DNA from: Methylobrevis pamukkalensis
GTDB taxonomy: Bacteria > Pseudomonadota > Alphaproteobacteria > Rhizobiales > Pleomorphomonadaceae
DNA: 49,381 nt
Reading direction: 5' to 3'
Assembly (NCBI RefSeq): GCF_001720135.1
Contig: NZ_MCRJ01000015.1
Span: forward strand, 1-49,381
A program made the position numbers and the translations under genes. The notes beneath the pieces were generated by a model, which was given only the letters and a program-made list of their open reading frames with translations, had not been told where the DNA came from and searched no databases. Each line of letters starts with the position of its first letter. The first letter of the stretch is position 1. Positions 1-6,922 of this stretch are shown here, piece after piece.

Positions 1-965
1 CGGGCGGCGGCGAGCAGCGCGGTGCGGCGCGCCTCCATCAGCCGGACGAGCGCGCCGCGCTGGCGGCGGGCGAGATCGTCCATCTGGTCGAGGAGGTCGG
101 ACCGCACGGGAACCGCCATCTCCGCGGCGGCCGTCGGCGTCGGCGCCCGCACGTCGGCGGCCAGATCGATCAGCGTCCAGTCGGTCTCGTGGCCGACTGC
201 CGAGATCACCGGGATCGTGGAGGCGGCTGCGGCACGCACCACCACCTCGTCGTTGAAGCCCCAGAGGTCCTCCAGGCTGCCGCCGCCACGGGCGACGATG
301 ACCACGTCCGGGCGCGGCACGGCCCCGCCCTCCGGCAGCGCGGCGAAGCCGGAGATCGCCGCCGCGACCTCGGCGCCCGACGTCTCGCCCTGCACCCGCA
401 CCGGCCAGACCAGCACATGCACCGGAAACCGGGCGGTGACGCGGTGGAGGATGTCACGGATCACCGCGCCGGTCGGCGAGGTGACGACGCCGATCACCCG
501 CGGCAGATAGGGCAGCGGCCGCTTGCGCGCCGGGTCGAACAGGCCCTCCGCGGCGAGCCGCCGCTTGCGCTCCTCCAGCATCGCCATCAGCGCGCCGACG
601 CCGGCGGGCTCCAGCGCCTCGATCACGATCTGGTATTTCGACGAGCCGGGGTAGGTGGTGAGCTTGCCGGTGGCGATCACCTCCATGCCCTCCTCGGGCC
701 GGAAGCGCAGCCGGCCCATCGTCGGGCGCCAGACCACGGCCTCGATCCGCGCCTTGTCGTCCTTCAGGGCGAAATAGGCATGGCCGGAGGAATGCGGGCC
801 GCGATAGCCGGAAATCTCGCCGCGCACCCGCACATTGCCGAAGGCATCCTCCACCGTCCGCTTCAGGGCGAAGGAGATCTCGGACACGGTGAATTCGGCG
901 GCGTTGCCCGCTTCGGGCTTGCCGGCATCACTCGGGCGGGCGTCTGTCTGGCGGCTGTCGGTCAT
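1..965 (-). CDS. xseA: Exodeoxyribonuclease VII large subunit (3'-truncated by window edge)
   Basis: The reverse strand reads as the XseA catalytic subunit of exonuclease VII, which with XseB degrades single-stranded DNA in the cytoplasm. The N-terminal OB-fold is visible ([20 protein letters not shown], then [20 protein letters not shown]), followed by the catalytic domain with [38 protein letters not shown] and [16 protein letters not shown], all family hallmarks. The gene runs off the left edge, so about 321 residues of an expected 450-550 are present and the C-terminal coiled coil is missing. The start is taken as the ATG at 965; an in-frame ATG at 980 is also possible and neither has a convincing Shine-Dalgarno. 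The identity is certain, the start is not. Confidence 0.95.
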   Translation of the reverse strand, partial: MTDSRQTDARPSDAGKPEAGNAAEFTVSEISFALKRTVEDAFGNVRVRGEISGYRGPHSSGHAYFALKDDKARIEAVVWRPTMGRLRFRPEEGMEVIATGKLTTYPGSSKYQIVIEALEPAGVGALMAMLEERKRRLAAEGLFDPARKRPLPYLPRVIGVVTSPTGAVIRDILHRVTARFPVHVLVWPVRVQGETSGAEVAAAISGFAALPEGGAVPRPDVVIVARGGGSLEDLWGFNDEVVVRAAAASTIPVISAVGHETDWTLIDLAADVRAPTPTAAAEMAVPVRSDLLDQMDDLARRQRGALVRLMEARRTALLAAA

Positions 966-1409
966 CTCGTCCCGGTGCATCGCGAAGGTGGCGAGAGGGG
1001 ACACGCTCGCGGGCGCGGGTCAAGGCCGCGGGAACGGCTGCACACAGGGGAGTGGGGTCTCGGGTGGCAGCCTTGCTGGTTTGGGGAGACCCTGACGTCT
1101 CCCCAAGGACCCCCTCCCTGTCCCCTCCCCCACAAGGGGGGAGGAGACGATGGGGCGCATCTCCAGGATTCCATGACAACGCTTCGTTCCGACGAAAGGC
1201 AGAGAAACGATAGTCCTCTCGCCTTGCTGTCCCTCCCCCCCGTGTGGGGGAGGGACAGCAAGGGGGAAAAGCCACACCCGCAGATCTCAGCCGATGAGCC
1301 GACACCTCAGTTGAACAATCCGGGGAACCCGCCCGCCATCCTGCACGTTGAGGCGCGCGAAACCGGAGGGCGGCTTGCCTGTCCGGCGCGGAACCTTGCG
1401 GAGTCGTTC
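966..1409. other. Intergenic region with family-A repeat
   Basis: There is no supported gene between xseA and the small membrane protein, which are transcribed divergently. The stretch holds a perfect 10-bp hairpin at 1081-1106 (TTGGGGAGAC / GTCTCCCCAA) and the paired-hairpin repeat described separately at 1110-1266. The remaining sequence must carry the promoters of both flanking genes, but I see no clear promoter boxes. Confidence 0.6.
1110..1266. repeat. Family-A intergenic repeat, copy 1 (paired C/G-rich hairpins)
   Basis: Two hairpins, each a C-rich arm (CCCTGTCCCCTCCCCC-like) followed by its G-rich complement, face each other across about 70 bases. Related doublets occur at 11406-11602 and 20416-20573. 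This copy is the most diverged: its right hairpin reads CTTGCTGTCCCTCCCCC with a perfect G-rich complement. It lies between divergent genes. It resembles REP/BIME-type dispersed elements; the function is unknown. Confidence 0.75.
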
Positions 1410-1559
1410 ATGCGTAGCAGCAACATGCCCCTCTTTACCGGCGTCCTCCTCGTCCTCGTCCTCGCCGTCGGCGTGCTCGGCTATCTCCTCTACGAAGAGA
1501 ACGACAACGCGCTCGAGATCGGTGTCGGCGACCAGGGTGTCACCATCGACGCGGACTGA
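1410..1559 (+). CDS. Small single-pass membrane protein
   Basis: A 49-residue protein. After a short polar N-terminus there is one clear transmembrane helix (PLFTGVLLVLVLAVGVLGYL, about residues 7-26), then a short acidic tail (YEENDNALEIGVGDQG). A GGAG lies about 8 bases upstream of the ATG at 1410; an internal ATG at 1425 is an alternative start. Short one-TM proteins of this shape are common and uncharacterised in Hyphomicrobiales. Its last 70 bases overlap the end of the convergent amidotransferase gene, so one of the two C-termini may be mis-defined. Function unknown. Confidence 0.6.
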   Translation: MRSSNMPLFTGVLLVLVLAVGVLGYLLYEENDNALEIGVGDQGVTIDAD

Positions 1560-2284
1560 TCCGCCGTTTCCGCTGCGGCGTCCGGCCGGATCAATCCGAC
1601 CCAGGCCCGGGCGATCGCCATGCCCGTGGCGTCGGCCTCGGCACCGCGGGTCCCGGCCTCCTCGCCGTAGCGGTCGAGCCAGCCGGGCACCTCGCGGGCG
1701 ATCAGCTCCGCATAGTCCTCCACCCATTCGCCGACCGCCTGCCGGTGCGCCTCGAAATGGAACTGGCAGGCATAGACCGCCCGGCCGATGCGGAAGCACT
1801 GGTGGCGGGTGTGGGCGTTTTCGGCGAGGTGCACCGCGCCCTCGGGCAGTTCGAACGTGTCGTTGTGCCATTCGAACAGGGCAGCGCCCTCGCCCAGCGC
1901 AGCGATCATCGGATCGTCCCGGCCCGCGGGCGTCGGGCGGATCTCCTGCCAGCCGAACTCGATCTCGCGGCCGATGATGTTCTTCGCGCCGTGACCGCGG
2001 GCGATGATCTGCGAGCCGAGGCAGATGCCGAGCACCGCCTTGCCGGCCTCGCCGAAGGCACGGGTCAGCCCGGCGAGATGCGGCAGGTAGGGATGCTCGT
2101 CGTCGGCCAGCGCATTCTGGCCGCCGCCGTAGACGACGAGGGCGTCGAAGCCGTCGTGGGTGGCCGGCAGGGCCTCGCCCTCGTGGCACTGCACGATGTC
2201 GAGCGTGGCGCCGGCCTCGGCGAGCGCAAGGCCGACCGTGCCGAGATTGGTGCGGGGATGGTTGAGGGCGACGAGAACGCGCAT
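1490..2284 (-). CDS. Type 1 (class I) glutamine amidotransferase
   Basis: A 264-residue stand-alone GATase1 domain of the kind annotated as GMP-synthase-like glutamine amidotransferase. The nucleophile elbow is GICLGSQ with Cys88, and the His/Glu part of the triad is FHFEAH with His176 and Glu178. These domains release ammonia from glutamine, or hydrolyse gamma-glutamyl bonds as in PuuD-like enzymes; the substrate cannot be read from sequence. The start is at MRVLVALNHPR because upstream in-frame residues lack family character. The last 23 residues overlap the convergent small membrane protein and look non-conserved. It is not in an obvious operon. Confidence 0.85.
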   Translation of the reverse strand: MRVLVALNHPRTNLGTVGLALAEAGATLDIVQCHEGEALPATHDGFDALVVYGGGQNALADDEHPYLPHLAGLTRAFGEAGKAVLGICLGSQIIARGHGAKNIIGREIEFGWQEIRPTPAGRDDPMIAALGEGAALFEWHNDTFELPEGAVHLAENAHTRHQCFRIGRAVYACQFHFEAHRQAVGEWVEDYAELIAREVPGWLDRYGEEAGTRGAEADATGMAIARAWVGLIRPDAAAETADQSASMVTPWSPTPISSALSFSS

Positions 2285-2481
2285 GCGGCGGCGGGTCTCC
2301 GGGAGGCAGGCAATTCGCCGACTATAGCCGCTCGGCCTGCGGCGTCCCCTGCAAATTTCGCGGATCTGGCGTCGCGCGAAGCATCGATCGGACGGCGGGG
2401 TTTCGGGTGGCGTCGCGCCTTGTCCCTTGGCAAGGTGCGCGCGATCAGGCCGCCCGCGGCCGCGCACCGGACGCCGCAGTC

Positions 2482-3096
2482 ATGACCCTCGTCTCGATCC
2501 TCGCCTTTTCCTCCGCCCTCGCCATCGCCGCCGCCGTGCCCGGCCCGGGCGTGGCCGCCATCGTCGCCCGCGCACTCGGCGCGGGCTTCCGGCGCACCCT
2601 GCCGATGGTGCTGGGCCTGACGCTTGGCGACCTCGTCTATCTGAGCGCCGCGGTGTTCGGCCTTGCCGCCCTCGCGCAGACCTTCGGCACGGCCTTCATG
2701 GTGCTGAAATATCTCGGCGCCGCCTATCTGGTCTGGCTCGCCGTCAAACTCTGGACGGCGCCGGTGGGCAAGGGACTGGACGTCGCCGCCTCCGCCGACG
2801 AAGGCCGGATGCGCGGCTTTCTCGCCGGCCTCCTCGTCACTCTCGGCAATCCGAAGACCATGGTGTTCTACCTCGCCCTGCTGCCGTCGATCATCGACCT
2901 CGAGACGATCGATGCCCTCGGCTATGTGGAACTGTGCCTCGCCGTGGTGGCGGTGCTGCTGGTGGTGATCGGCGGCTATGCCTATGCGGCGGGCCGCGCC
3001 CGCAGCCTGTTCCACCGGCCGCGGGCGGTGCGGATGATGAACCGCGGCGCCGGTGGCATGATGGCCGGCGCAGCCGTCGCGATCGTGGCGCGGTGA
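2482..3096 (+). CDS. LysE/RhtB family amino-acid exporter
   Basis: A 204-residue, five-to-six-helix inner membrane protein. The N-terminal PGPGVAAIVARALGAGFRRT and the following GLTLGDLVYLSAA are the LysE-family signature (PGP, then the G-x-x-x-GD region), and GNPKTMVFYLALLP is the conserved second-half motif. The family exports amino acids or related small metabolites; the substrate is unknown. The ATG at 2482 was chosen because it places the first helix directly at the N-terminus; no strong Shine-Dalgarno is visible. It diverges from the amidotransferase gene with about 200 bases between the starts. Confidence 0.88.
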   Translation: MTLVSILAFSSALAIAAAVPGPGVAAIVARALGAGFRRTLPMVLGLTLGDLVYLSAAVFGLAALAQTFGTAFMVLKYLGAAYLVWLAVKLWTAPVGKGLDVAASADEGRMRGFLAGLLVTLGNPKTMVFYLALLPSIIDLETIDALGYVELCLAVVAVLLVVIGGYAYAAGRARSLFHRPRAVRMMNRGAGGMMAGAAVAIVAR

Positions 3097-3283
3097 CGCC
3101 CCTGGCGTTCAACAGGGACGGCGGCTGATCCCGCTTCGTTCCCTGTTCCATAAGCAACTTTGATCTGTTCCATTCGCAAACGCGGTTTGACCCGTCCGGC
3201 AGGGGCTCATAGGATCGGTGCCCTTATCATGTCGCCCGGCCAGGGTCTTCGCGACCGCCGGCGCCTGCAAGAAGTCCCTGTTC

Positions 3284-4219
3284 ATGACCGATCTCGCCGC
3301 CACCGGATCCGCCGGCAGCCCTCCGCCGCGTGGCCGGACGGTCGCCGGCTTCGACGTGATGCTCTATGCGATCACGGTATTCGCCTGGAGCTCGAGCTGG
3401 ATCGGCCTGAAGTTCCAGACCAGCAGCGCGGTCGCGTCCGACGTCTCGGTCGCCTGGCGCTTCGGCATCGCCTCGCTGCTGATGTTCGCCCTCGCCGCCG
3501 CGCGCCGGCAGCGCCTCGTGTTCGCCCTTGCCGATCACCTGCGCTTCGCGGTGATGGGCGTGCTGCTGTTCTCGGTGAATTTCTGGCTGTTCTATCTCGG
3601 CGGCCATCACCTCGCCTCGGGGCTCCTGTCGGTGGTGTTCTCGCTGGCGTCGATCGGCAACCTCCTGCTCGGCGCGGCCTTCCTCGGCCAGCCGGTGGTG
3701 GCCCGGGTCGCCCTCGGCGCGCTGGTCGGCTTCGCCGGCATCTGCCTGATCTTCTGGCCGGAAATTGCCGGCGCCGAGTTCAACCACGACGCGCTGGTCG
3801 GCCTCGGCCTCTGCGTCGCCGGCACGGTGTGCTTCTGCGTCGGCAATCTGGTGTCGAGCGGGGTGCAGACCCGCGGCCTGCCAGTGATGTCCACCACCGC
3901 CTGGTGCATGGCCTACGGCGCGCTCACCATGGCGCTGCTCGGCCTTGCCAACGGCCACGACTTCGCCTTGCCGGCGGAGGCGTCCTACCTCCTGTCGCTG
4001 CTCTGGCTGGCCGTGGTGTCGTCGGTGATCGCGTTCGCCAGCTATCTCACGCTGCTTGGCCGCATCGGCGCCGCCCGCGCCGGCTACATCACCGTGCTGC
4101 TGCCGATCTTCGCGCTGATGATCTCCACGGTCGCCGAAGGCTACCAGTGGACCGCCATGGCCGCGGCCGGCCTCGTCGCGGTGATCGCCGGGAACGTGAT
4201 CGTGCTCGCCCGGCGGTGA
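3284..4219 (+). CDS. EamA-family (DMT superfamily) transporter
   Basis: A 311-residue integral membrane protein with ten predicted helices in two EamA repeats. The first repeat starts at VMLYAITVFAWSSSWIGLKF and the second around LVGLGLCVAGTVCFCVGNL. The family are drug/metabolite exporters of unpredictable substrate. The start at 3284 gives a short cytoplasmic N-terminus; an upstream in-frame ATG at 3218 would add 22 residues without family similarity. It is convergent with the LysR gene, with a family-B repeat between them. Confidence 0.85.
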   Translation: MTDLAATGSAGSPPPRGRTVAGFDVMLYAITVFAWSSSWIGLKFQTSSAVASDVSVAWRFGIASLLMFALAAARRQRLVFALADHLRFAVMGVLLFSVNFWLFYLGGHHLASGLLSVVFSLASIGNLLLGAAFLGQPVVARVALGALVGFAGICLIFWPEIAGAEFNHDALVGLGLCVAGTVCFCVGNLVSSGVQTRGLPVMSTTAWCMAYGALTMALLGLANGHDFALPAEASYLLSLLWLAVVSSVIAFASYLTLLGRIGAARAGYITVLLPIFALMISTVAEGYQWTAMAAAGLVAVIAGNVIVLARR

Positions 4220-4256
4220 GGTGGGGCGGCCTTGAGGGGCTGGGTTCGACCTGATG

Positions 4257-4331
4257 TCCTCCTCCGCGAAGGCGGAGGATCCACGAAGGCTGTGCATAAA
4301 GGCGTGGATGGTCCGCTTTCGCGGACCATGA
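4257..4331. repeat. Family-B intergenic palindromic repeat, copy 1
   Basis: Two hairpins in tandem: CCTCCGCGAAGGCGGAGG, then GTCCGCTTTCGCGGAC, separated by a spacer containing GGCGTGGATG. A close copy lies at 41842-41924. Both copies sit between convergent gene ends, so a role as a bidirectional terminator or mRNA 3'-end stabiliser is plausible but inferred. Confidence 0.8.
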
Positions 4332-4338
4332 CCTCTGC

Positions 4339-5223
4339 TTATTCCGCCGCCGCCAGCAGCGCCGGAGCCTGGAGGTTGCCGAGCGAAGCGCGGACGTGGC
4401 CGGCCAGCGCCTCGTGGATCGGCAGGGTGGCGTGCTCGGCGCGGGCGAGCGCAATGCTGCAGGAGGGCAGGTCCGGCAGGCCTTCGCGAGGGCCGAGGAT
4501 CCGCATGTTCGGCCGGATCGAGCTTTCCGCCAGCACCGAGATGGCAAGGCCCGCCAGCACGGCGCCGGACAGCGCCGCCGCCGAGCCGCTGGAATAGGCG
4601 AGGCGGAAGCGCCGGCCGAGGGCATCGAGTTCCTTGATCGCCGAGCGGCGCCAGACGCAGTTCTCCTCGGCCAGCGCCAGCGGCAGCGGGTCGAGTTCGT
4701 GGGCGCAATGGTCGCGTGCGCCGACCCAGTGCAGCTGCTCGCGCCGGATCACCTCGCCGCGGCCGCCGAGGTCGTCCGAGGTGACGATGGCAAGGTCGAG
4801 CTTTCCCTCGCGCACGAGTTCCATGGTCGCGTGGCTGGACTGGCACTCGACGGCGATCTCGATGCCGGGATTGATCCGCGAGAAGCCGGCCAGCACGGTC
4901 GGCAGCAGCCGGTCGGCATAGTCGTCCGGCATGCCGAAGCGGATGGCGCCGACGGCACCCGGGTCCGCAAAGGCGGCCAGCGTCTCGTCGTTGAGCCGGA
5001 TCATCCGCCGCGCATATTCCTGCAGGCGGCGGCCGTCCTCGGTCAGGCGGCTCTGGCGCCCGTCGCGCACGAAGATCTGCCGGCCGATCCGCTCCTCCAG
5101 ACGCCGCATCTGCATCGACACCGCCGACTGGGTCTTGTGGACCACGTCGGCGGCCGCGGTGAAGCTGCCCATCTCGGAAATGGCGACGAAGGTGCGGAGC
5201 TGGTCGAGGTCGAGCACGTTCAT
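4339..5223 (-). CDS. LysR-type transcriptional regulator, LsrB/VtlR-like
   Basis: A 294-residue LysR regulator. The N-terminal winged HTH (LDLDQLRTFVAISEMGSFTA, then KTQSAVSMQMRRLEERIGRQ) covers residues 4-65, and the effector-binding domain follows from about residue 90. The SAVSMQMRRLEE recognition helix and FVRDGR wing match the LsrB/VtlR subgroup of alphaproteobacteria. That subgroup is known for oxidative-stress and host-interaction roles and for activating DUF1127 genes and AbcR sRNAs. Two DUF1127 genes lie immediately divergent, which supports the subgroup call. The subgroup is judged from memory of the family, not from an alignment. Confidence 0.85.
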   Translation of the reverse strand: MNVLDLDQLRTFVAISEMGSFTAAADVVHKTQSAVSMQMRRLEERIGRQIFVRDGRQSRLTEDGRRLQEYARRMIRLNDETLAAFADPGAVGAIRFGMPDDYADRLLPTVLAGFSRINPGIEIAVECQSSHATMELVREGKLDLAIVTSDDLGGRGEVIRREQLHWVGARDHCAHELDPLPLALAEENCVWRRSAIKELDALGRRFRLAYSSGSAAALSGAVLAGLAISVLAESSIRPNMRILGPREGLPDLPSCSIALARAEHATLPIHEALAGHVRASLGNLQAPALLAAAE

Positions 5224-5292
5224 GTTGTCGGCTCCCGTCTGCCGCGCCGGCCCGGCGCGCGATCCATCAGGATCTCTGATGCCTCACATTAC

Positions 5293-5312
5293 AAACATTC
5301 GTTGGACTGATC
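5293..5312 (+). promoter_or_regulatory. Shared upstream box, copy 1 (candidate LysR site)
   Basis: AAACATTCGTTGGA (5293-5306), two variable bases, then GATC. The identical 14-mer with GATC at the same spacing recurs at 5853-5872. This copy is 119 bases before the first DUF1127 start and 70 bases from the divergent LysR start, suitable for a LysR activator site. Its flanks CATT and AATG form a weak dyad. The binding protein is inferred. Confidence 0.55.
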
Positions 5313-5424
5313 AATGCGTCTCAAGCATGGTGACGCCATGCCGAACAGGCTGCTGAACAACACACCACCCGCCGGGAATGGTCCCGCGCGGCAACGGGAG
5401 TGCCTTGCTTGTAGGAGAAAGAAC

Positions 5425-5817
5425 ATGTCCGTCACCACCTCGTCCAGCCCCAGTGCTTCCGGCTCCGTTACTGCGCTCCTGTCCCTGACCGGGCGCGTTG
5501 TTGCCGGCCTGCGCAGCGCCTATCTTGCCTGGGAAGACCGCCGCGCGGTGGCCCGTCTCCAGGCTTTCGACGATGCTATGCTCGCCGACATCGGCCTGAC
5601 CCGCGGCGACGTCTACGGGGCTCTCAGCCTCGCCGTCACCGAACGGCCGAGCGGCCATCTCGCCAGCCTCGCCGCCGAACGCCGCGCCGGATCGCGGGCC
5701 CAGGCGCGCGAGATCCGTGCCGCCCTGCGCAGCGACGACGCCACCGTCACGGTCGACGGTCAGGTCCTGCCGAAGGTGCCGCTCGCCGAGCAGCTGCGCC
5801 ATCTCGATCGCGCCTGA
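5425..5817 (+). CDS. DUF1127 domain protein (long form)
   Basis: A 130-residue protein. The Arg-rich YjiS-like DUF1127 motif is at about residues 35-65 (AYLAWEDRRAVARLQAFDDA, then MLADIGLTRGDV). Classical DUF1127 proteins have about 47-80 residues; this one has extra sequence on both sides, including a basic, Ala-rich C-terminal part. In Agrobacterium and Rhodobacter, short DUF1127 proteins affect RNA maturation and phosphate or carbon metabolism; the function here is not known. The start is fixed by a strong AGGAG at 5413-5417, seven bases before the ATG. It is divergent from the LysR gene. Confidence 0.85.
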   Translation: MSVTTSSSPSASGSVTALLSLTGRVVAGLRSAYLAWEDRRAVARLQAFDDAMLADIGLTRGDVYGALSLAVTERPSGHLASLAAERRAGSRAQAREIRAALRSDDATVTVDGQVLPKVPLAEQLRHLDRA

Positions 5818-5852
5818 TCCGGAACATAAGACTTCCTGATTGGTGCCATCAG

Positions 5853-5872
5853 AAACATTCGTTGGATCGATC
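5853..5872 (+). promoter_or_regulatory. Shared upstream box, copy 2 (candidate LysR site)
   Basis: The second copy of AAACATTCGTTGGA-NN-GATC, in the 180-base gap between the two DUF1127 genes and 147 bases before the second start. The distance to the gene is close to that of copy 1, consistent with a common activator. Confidence 0.55.
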
Positions 5873-5999
5873 GGTGGTTTTCGACGATCCTTCTTCTGCA
5901 CCCCGCAACCCACCATTCCAGCCCGCTTCCTGCCCGGCCCGGCAGGCGTATCGCGCGCCGCGACAGAGAGACCGTGCGCGCATTTTCCGGAGCAGACCC

Positions 6000-6239
6000 A
6001 TGACCACCATCGTCACGACCAGCTTGTCCCGTTCCGCCGGCGAAACGTCCTTCGTGACGAAGGCCGTGCGTACGATGAACGCTGCCGTCGAGGTCTGCGT
6101 CCGCTACAACCGCAAGCGCCAGACGCGCCACACGCTGCGCGAGCTCGACGACCGGATTCTCCGCGACATCGGGCTGGAGCGTTCCGAGGTCGGCTATCCG
6201 GTGCTCGCGCCGACGAGCCGCTACACCGAGTGGCGGTGA
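6000..6239 (+). CDS. DUF1127 domain protein
   Basis: A 79-residue protein whose C-terminal half is a typical DUF1127: VCVRYNRKRQTRHTLRELDD then RILRDIGLERSEV. GGAG at 5989-5992 stands seven bases before the ATG and decides the start. The stop codon TGA overlaps the ATG of the next gene (TGATG), so the two are translationally coupled. The family may bind RNA through its Arg-rich helix; nothing more specific can be claimed. Confidence 0.88.
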   Translation: MTTIVTTSLSRSAGETSFVTKAVRTMNAAVEVCVRYNRKRQTRHTLRELDDRILRDIGLERSEVGYPVLAPTSRYTEWR

Positions 6240-6478
6240 TGCAGCGGCTCGCCCTTGCCGACTGCATCAACGACGTCTGTCCGCTGAGCGGTCGCCCGGT
6301 TGTCGCCGAGGCCCTCGCCCTCTATCGCGGGCAGGTGGTCGGCTTCGCGTCCCCGGCCAGCCGTGACGAGTTCCTCGCCGCGATCCTGATGTTCGAATCG
6401 GCGCGTCTCGTGCCGGAGCGGCCGCGTCAGGCGCCGCTGCCGCGGGCGACGCCCGCGCCATCTTGCCGCTTCGGCTGA
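6239..6478 (+). CDS. Small YHS-like domain protein
   Basis: A 79-residue protein. Residues 9-54 read CINDVCPLSGRPVVAEALAL, YRGQVVGFASPASRDEFLAA and a final MFE. This follows the YHS pattern (C-x-x-SG-x-P, Y-x-G-x-VVGF, RD-x-F). The second cysteine pair usual in YHS domains (FC-x-x-C) is replaced by FASPAS, so complete metal binding as in the parent family is doubtful. The start overlaps the preceding DUF1127 stop (TGATG), so it is likely made from the same mRNA. It is a domain call from pattern only. Confidence 0.7.
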   Translation: MQRLALADCINDVCPLSGRPVVAEALALYRGQVVGFASPASRDEFLAAILMFESARLVPERPRQAPLPRATPAPSCRFG

Positions 6479-6922
6479 GGCCGGCACGGTCACTATCATC
6501 GTTTCCGCCGCTTCTGCCGCGTGCAGGGACGGCGGAAACGGCAGGTCTGTCGCCGGCAGGTTGAAAGTCCATGCGCCGGCGGAAGAGGGGCAATCCGATT
6601 TTTCGGGTGGTCTCGCGGCCGGGTTTCGGCCACTCTTGTGCGCCTTCCTTGGCGCAGTCCGCGCCGCCCGATCGGGCGCAGTGCCCCGGACCGTGCCCTC
6701 GAGATGACGTGCCGCTGACGTCGTCTCGTCCAGTTTTCGGTTCACCGGCCCCCTGCCGGTCACCTCGGGCGGCTCGTGCAAGCGAGCCGCCTCTTTTCTT
6801 TTCGCATGGCGGCTGATGATCCGGAGCGCTTGATCGCGGGCGCAGGGCAGGGTAACCGACGGCTCCCGCGCCGCGACGGGCCTGAGCCCGATGCCTTCTG
6901 CGCCAAACATCCCGGATTGACC
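6479..6922 (+). other. Gene-free region with stem-loops
   Basis: No convincing ORF. It contains a 10-bp inverted repeat GTTTCCGCCG / CGGCGGAAAC (6501-6510 with 6530-6539) just after the YHS-like gene, without a T tract. It also contains an intrinsic terminator at 6768-6802, about 290 bases beyond the last stop. The stretch before that terminator could be a long 3' UTR or an independent small RNA. Confidence 0.5.
6768..6802 (+). terminator. Rho-independent terminator
   Basis: GGCGGCTCG / CGAGCCGCC perfect 9-bp stem with a six-base loop, followed by TCTTTTCTTTT. It is oriented with the DUF1127/YHS genes and about 120 bases before the Hsp70 gene. Confidence 0.8.

Noticed and set aside
189-1409. 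Long plus-strand open frame opposite xseA
   Set aside because: It is the antisense shadow of xseA plus repeat sequence; only the last 150 bases (1410-1559) look like a real small gene.
3227-4846. Long minus-strand open frame across the EamA gene and LysR end
   Set aside because: Low-complexity Arg/Gln/His-rich translation typical of the antisense of GC-rich genes, with no family features.
6501-6539. GTTTCCGCCG/CGGCGGAAAC stem as a terminator
   Set aside because: A 19-base loop and no T tract after it; better described as an unassigned stem-loop.
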